From Streptomyces sp. SN-593 (GTDB lineage: Bacteria > Actinomycetota > Actinomycetes > Streptomycetales > Streptomycetaceae), in contig NZ_AP018365.1 of assembly GCF_016756395.1 (NCBI RefSeq), positions 3,881,001 through 3,945,000 of the forward strand: a stretch of 64,000 nucleotides of DNA, given 5' to 3'. The notes beneath the pieces were generated by a model. That model saw nothing but the letters and a program-made list of their open reading frames with translations, did not search any database and was not told the origin of the DNA. The position numbers were made by a program, and so were the translations under genes. This document shows positions 60,064 to 64,000 of the stretch, in pieces. Each line of letters opens with the position of its first letter. Within the stretch, counting starts at the first letter, position 1.

Positions 60064-62019
60064 TCAGAGGGTGCGCTCCAGGCGGTCGGCCATCAGCTTG
60101 ACGAAGCGGGCCGGGTCGGCCAGTTCGCCGCCCTCGGCCAGCAGCGCCATGGAGTGCACGAGTTCGGCCGTCTCCTTGAGCGCCGGGTCGTCCTCGCGCT
60201 CGCCGTGCGCCCGGTTGAGGCCGGTCACCAGGGCGTGCTTGGGGTTGAGTTCGAGGATCCGCTTCACCGGGGGCAGTTCCTGCCCCATGGCGCGGTAGAT
60301 GTTCTCCAGCGCCGGCGTCATGTCGTTGGTGTCGGAGACGATGCAGGCCGGCGAGACGGTGAGGCGGGAGGACAGCCGCACCTCCTTGACGCTGTCGCCC
60401 AGCTCGGCCGTCATCCAGGTGAGCAGGCCGGCGAACTCCTCCTGCTGCTTCTCGCGTTCGGAGCCGGCCTCCGCCTTCTCCTCCTCGGTGCCGAGGTCCA
60501 CCTCGCCCTTGGCGACCGAGCGGAACTTCCGCCCGTCGAACTCGGGCACCGCGTCCACCCACACCTCGTCGACCGGGTCGGTGAGCAGCAGCACCTCGAT
60601 GCCCTTGGCCTGGAACGCCTCCATGTGGGGCGAGTTCTCGATGGACTGCCGGGACTCGCCGGTGAGGTAGAAGATGTGCTCCTGGCCGTCCTTCATGCGC
60701 TCCACGTACTGCGCCAGGGTGGTCGGGGCGTCCTTGTCGTGGGTCGTGGCGAAGGAGGACACGCCGAGGATCGCCTCGCGGTTGTCGGCGTCGTCGAGCA
60801 GCCCCTCCTTCAGCACGCGGCCGAACTCCCGCCACAAGGTGGCGTACCGGTCGGGCGCGGAGGACATCAGGTCCTTCACCGTCGACAGCACCTTCTTGGC
60901 CAGGCGGCGGTGCATCAACTGGATCTGGCGGTCCTGCTGGAGGATCTCGCGCGAGACGTTGAGCGACAGGTCCTGCGCGTCCACGACGCCCTTGACGAAC
61001 CGCAGGTAGGACGGCATCAGCGCTTCGCAGTCGTCCATGATGAACACGCGCTTGACGTAGAGCTGCACGCCGCGCTGGTAGCCCTGCATGAAGAGGTCCT
61101 GCGGCGCGTGCGACGGGATGAACAGCAGCGCCTGGTACTCGAAGGTGCCCTCCGCCTGGAGGCGGATGACCTCCAGCGGGTCGACCCAGTCGTGGCTGAT
61201 GTGCTTGTACAGCTCGTGGTACTCGTCGTCGCTCACCTCGTCGCGCGAGCGGGCCCACAGCGCCTTCATCGAGTTGAGCACCTCGGGCTCGGCCCCGGAC
61301 TTCCCGTCCTCGGGAGCCTCGGCGTCGGCGTCGGTGTCGCCCCCGTCCGCCGCCGCGCCCGGCGCGGGCTGCGCGGCCATCCTGATCGGCCACGTGATGA
61401 AGTCCGAGTACCGCTTGACGATGTCGCGGATCTTCCACGAGGACGTGTAGTCGTGGAGCTGGTCCTCGGAGTCCTCCGGCTTGAGCCGCAGCAGGATCGA
61501 CGTGCCCTGCGGCGCGTCCTCGACGGTCTCGACGGTGTACGTGCCCTCGCCGTCGGAGGTCCAGCGGGTGCCCTCGCTCTCACCCGCCCGCCGGGTCAGC
61601 AGCGTCACCTCGTCGGCCACCATGAAGCTGGAGTAGAAGCCGACACCGAACTGGCCGATCAGGCCCTCCGCCGCCGCGGAGCCCTCGGCCTCCTTCAGCT
61701 CCCGCAGGAACTTCGCGGTGCCCGAGTTGGCGATGGTGCCGATGAGCTGCACCACCTCCTCCCGCGACATGCCGATGCCGTTGTCGCGCACGGTCAGCGT
61801 GCGCGCCTGCGGGTCCGTCTCCAACTCGATGTGGAGGTCGGAGACGTCCGCGCCGAGGGAGTCGTCGCGGAGTGCTTCGAGCCGCAGCTTGTCGAGTGCG
61901 TCGGAGGCGTTGGAGACGAGTTCCCGCAGGAACACGTCCTTGTTGGAGTAGATCGAGTGGATCATCAACTGGAGGAGCTGGCGCGCTTCCACCTGGAACT
62001 CGAACGTCTCGGTCGGCAT
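60064..62019 (-). CDS. htpG: Hsp90 chaperone HtpG
   Basis: 651 residues, normal length. The N-terminal ATPase motifs of Hsp90 are clear ([48 protein letters not shown]), followed by the middle domain with Arg residues and the C-terminal dimerisation domain ([15 protein letters not shown]-like end). A short acidic insertion (~220-240, Asp/Glu-rich) is in the usual linker position. It assists folding of client proteins under stress. ATG at 62019; the gene is monocistronic. Confidence 0.95.
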
Positions 62020-62158
62020 TGTCCGTTGGTCCTTCGCAGATCACCGGGTGACAGGTACTGACCGAAGCACTGTAGATCAGCCGGGCCGCCGGTGGCCGGC
62101 CCACCGCGCAACGGCCCCGCGGGCGGGCGCCCGCGGAGCCGCTCGTCGCCCGGTCGGC

Positions 62159-63916
62159 TCAGGTGTAGATCCCGAACTCGTAGAGCGAGTAGCCGTACCC
62201 GGTGCCGCGCTGGGTGCCCAGGACCCGGACGTAGCGGCCGGTGCCGTTCACGTCGAGGTCGTCGATGTTGCCGTCCCCGTCCGTGACCGACCTCACCGTC
62301 GTCCAGTTGGTGCCGTCCTGCGAGGTCTGGACGGAGTACGCCTTCGCGTACGCGGCCTCCCAGTAGAGCTGCACGTGGCTGAACGTGGTGCTCCGGCCCA
62401 GGTCGACCTGGAGCCACTGCGGGTCGCTCCAGTCGCTGGACCAGCGGGTGCCGGTGTTGCCGTCGACCGCGTCGGCCGCGGTGCAGGGGCAGCCGCCGGT
62501 CGGGTCGGTCTGGTACGACGACGCCGTCGCGGGCCTGCCGAGCGCCACGTTCGTGCCGTTCTCCTTCGGAGGGACCACCTTCAGCGACCTGGAGCCGTAA
62601 CTCACGTTGCCGTGGCCGTCGGTGGCCTTGACGTAGACCTTCCACACACCCGGCCGGTCGGGGGCCTTGGTGGTGAGGGTGTTGCCGCTCACGGTGGAGG
62701 CGGCCGGCACCAGCGCGCCGTTGCCGTCGATGGAGATGCTGCTGAAGAGCACCTGGTAGCCGATCGACTCGTGCTCGGGGTCCGTGGTGTCCGTGGTGAT
62801 CGTCACGTCGCCGCCGGCCGGCACGCCGGAGGTGGCGTTGCCGACGGTCATGTCGGAGACCAGCGGTGCCTGGTCGTCGCCCGAGGTGTCGCCGCCGTAC
62901 GCCCGCTTCACCGCGTAGTACGACGGGCGCTTGAGGCCGTCGGGCACCAGGTTGAACCAGATGCCGCCGAAGTCGTCCTCGTTGCCGTAGTGGAAGAGGG
63001 TGGCGCCGAGCGCGACACCCGGGTGGGCGGTGACGCAGTTCCAGGCGGTGGTGTAGCCGTCGGCCTTCTGCTGGTCGGTCGGCTCGTCGGGCACCCCGTT
63101 GGCGTCGTTCGGCACCTCCCAGGAGCCGGCCGGACCACCCTCGGTGACGATGTACGGCTTGTCGTAGCCCCCGGCCTGCCAGGCGGACTTGACGTTGCAC
63201 ACGTCCTTGTACGAGTTGACGGCGTACAGGTCGAGGTGCGGCGCGTACTTCTTGAAGTACGGCCAGGCGCCGGTCCACGCGTCGGTGGAGGTCACCGGGT
63301 GGTTCGGATCGACGGCGTGGATCTTCTGCGCGATCTGGTCGACGAAGCTGACGTACGCGTCGCGCTGCTGCTCCAACGCGTCGCCGCTGTAGCAGTTCTG
63401 GAGGCCCAGCACCGACTCGTTGCCGACGTCCCACATGAGCACGCCCGGGTTGTCCTTGTAGGTGTCCACCCACTTGGGGAACTCGGCGAGCATGTCGTTC
63501 TTGTAGGTGTCGTCGGTCAGGTAGTTGACGCAGCCGCCGGAGCCGGGGCCGCCGCCGGGCTGGAGCCAGAACCCGGCGATCACCTTGATGCCGTTGGCCG
63601 CGGCGGCGTCGAGGAGCGGCGCGCTGGTCGCGTCGGTGCCCCAGGTGCGGACCGTGTTGACACCCATCCTCTTGAGGTCGGGCAGGTCCTTCGCCGCGTC
63701 GGTCGCCGCCGGCCCCCAGGTCAGGCCCTTCACCTCGTACGGCGCTCCGTCCACGGTGAGCTGCCAGTCGCCCTGCGCGCCGGTCACCTTCACCACGCTC
63801 CCCGCCGCGTGCGCGGCCGGCGCCTGGATCGCGGCGAGCCCGGCGACGGCGAGCGCGGTCGCCGCGAGCGGGGCGAGGACGCGGCGCGCCCGCCCCTTCC
63901 GGAAGGGTCGCTGCAT
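62159..63916 (-). CDS. Secreted GH5-like glycosidase with discoidin-type C-terminal domain
   Basis: 585 residues. ATG at 63916 with AAGGAGG upstream starts a signal peptide (AAHA-AGS, ~38). The catalytic domain (~40-340) opens YEVKGLTWGPAATDAAKDLP and has the acid/base in MWDVGNES and the likely nucleophile in IVTEGG. An Ig-like linker region follows (~345-440), then a discoidin/F5-8-type domain (~445-585, NVALGRPATASSYQTD to SLYEFGIYT) that should bind carbohydrate. Probable target: plant or fungal beta-glucan; not provable by eye. The family assignment (GH5 or a neighbouring clan A family) is tentative. Confidence 0.75.
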   Translation of the reverse strand: MQRPFRKGRARRVLAPLAATALAVAGLAAIQAPAAHAAGSVVKVTGAQGDWQLTVDGAPYEVKGLTWGPAATDAAKDLPDLKRMGVNTVRTWGTDATSAPLLDAAAANGIKVIAGFWLQPGGGPGSGGCVNYLTDDTYKNDMLAEFPKWVDTYKDNPGVLMWDVGNESVLGLQNCYSGDALEQQRDAYVSFVDQIAQKIHAVDPNHPVTSTDAWTGAWPYFKKYAPHLDLYAVNSYKDVCNVKSAWQAGGYDKPYIVTEGGPAGSWEVPNDANGVPDEPTDQQKADGYTTAWNCVTAHPGVALGATLFHYGNEDDFGGIWFNLVPDGLKRPSYYAVKRAYGGDTSGDDQAPLVSDMTVGNATSGVPAGGDVTITTDTTDPEHESIGYQVLFSSISIDGNGALVPAASTVSGNTLTTKAPDRPGVWKVYVKATDGHGNVSYGSRSLKVVPPKENGTNVALGRPATASSYQTDPTGGCPCTAADAVDGNTGTRWSSDWSDPQWLQVDLGRSTTFSHVQLYWEAAYAKAYSVQTSQDGTNWTTVRSVTDGDGNIDDLDVNGTGRYVRVLGTQRGTGYGYSLYEFGIYT

Positions 63917-63930
63917 GTCTTCCTCCTTGG

Positions 63931-63975
63931 TGCGAGCGGTGCGGGCAGTGCGGGCAGTGCGAGCGGTACGGGCAC
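63931..63975. repeat. 9-bp tandem repeat upstream of the glycosidase
   Basis: Five units of TGCGRGCRG-like sequence (63931-63939 onward) lie immediately upstream of the ribosome binding site of the leftward glycosidase gene; the region continues to the window edge as GC-rich repetitive DNA. It is presumably part of the leader or promoter. Confidence 0.75.
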
Positions 63976-64000
63976 CACGGGTGGGCGCGGTGCGGGTGGG

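Overview
The window is very GC-rich actinobacterial DNA, with GTG starts, GGAGG-type ribosome binding sites and GTGA/ATGA stop-start overlaps. Its gene content (DUF5753-type XRE regulators, an RsbW-like ATP-binding protein, a chitinase with a DasR-type operator, LAxTG surface protein, Tat-exported phospholipase C) points to Streptomyces or a close relative. No strain can be named from the sequence alone.

Left part (1 to about 17,795) looks like the right-hand portion of an integrated mobilizable element. It begins with a MobC-like protein and a relaxase whose C-terminus is frameshifted. Next comes a leftward run of small coupled genes (unknown protein, two homologous DUF6907-like proteins around an XRE-DUF5753 regulator, a repeat-built membrane microprotein, a small XRE protein), then an ATP-binding protein. 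A rightward group follows: 11-codon leader, XRE-TPR regulator, SLOG protein, creatininase-family protein and a decayed NUDIX gene. Then come a complete type I restriction-modification system (hsdM-hsdS-hsdR, leftward) and a DUF3800 protein. The block ends at a 3' fragment of a proline tRNA gene (anticodon loop CGG to acceptor end), the classical scar of site-specific integration; the other end and the integrase lie outside the window.

From 17.8 to 27.6 kb there is a mixed region: a PD-(D/E)XK-like nuclease, an EcsC-family protein, a glycine-rich membrane protein, a large DUF262-DUF1524 protein carrying a cysteine-less alkyltransferase-like domain, a divergent pyrimidine-dimer-glycosylase-like protein, an SMI1/KNR4 protein, an unknown protein and a DinB protein. 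From 27.6 to 35.6 kb most genes encode exported proteins: GH18 chitinase with a dre-like operator, DyP peroxidase lipoprotein, beta-helix lipoprotein, a single-pass membrane-anchored protein, and a sortase-anchored surface protein.

From 35.8 to 47.1 kb lies a self-contained sugar-utilisation locus: GH13 glucosidase, LacI regulator, family-5 solute-binding lipoprotein, two permeases, one fused two-domain ATPase, an alpha/beta hydrolase and a GH1 beta-glucosidase. A shared palindrome, TGTATGCGCATACA, lies before the GH13, lacI and binding-protein genes, so LacI probably controls itself and both flanking transcription units. The transporter is of the oligopeptide type, which some organisms use for oligosaccharides.

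The right end (47.2 to 64 kb) carries a small secreted protein, a Tat phospholipase C fused to a YVTN beta-propeller, a DUF4232 lipoprotein, a leftward EF-hand / acyl-CoA oxidase / P450 operon with a palindrome upstream, an SNF2-type helicase, an ADP-ribosylglycohydrolase, HtpG, and a secreted cellulase-like glycosidase with a discoidin-type C-terminus.
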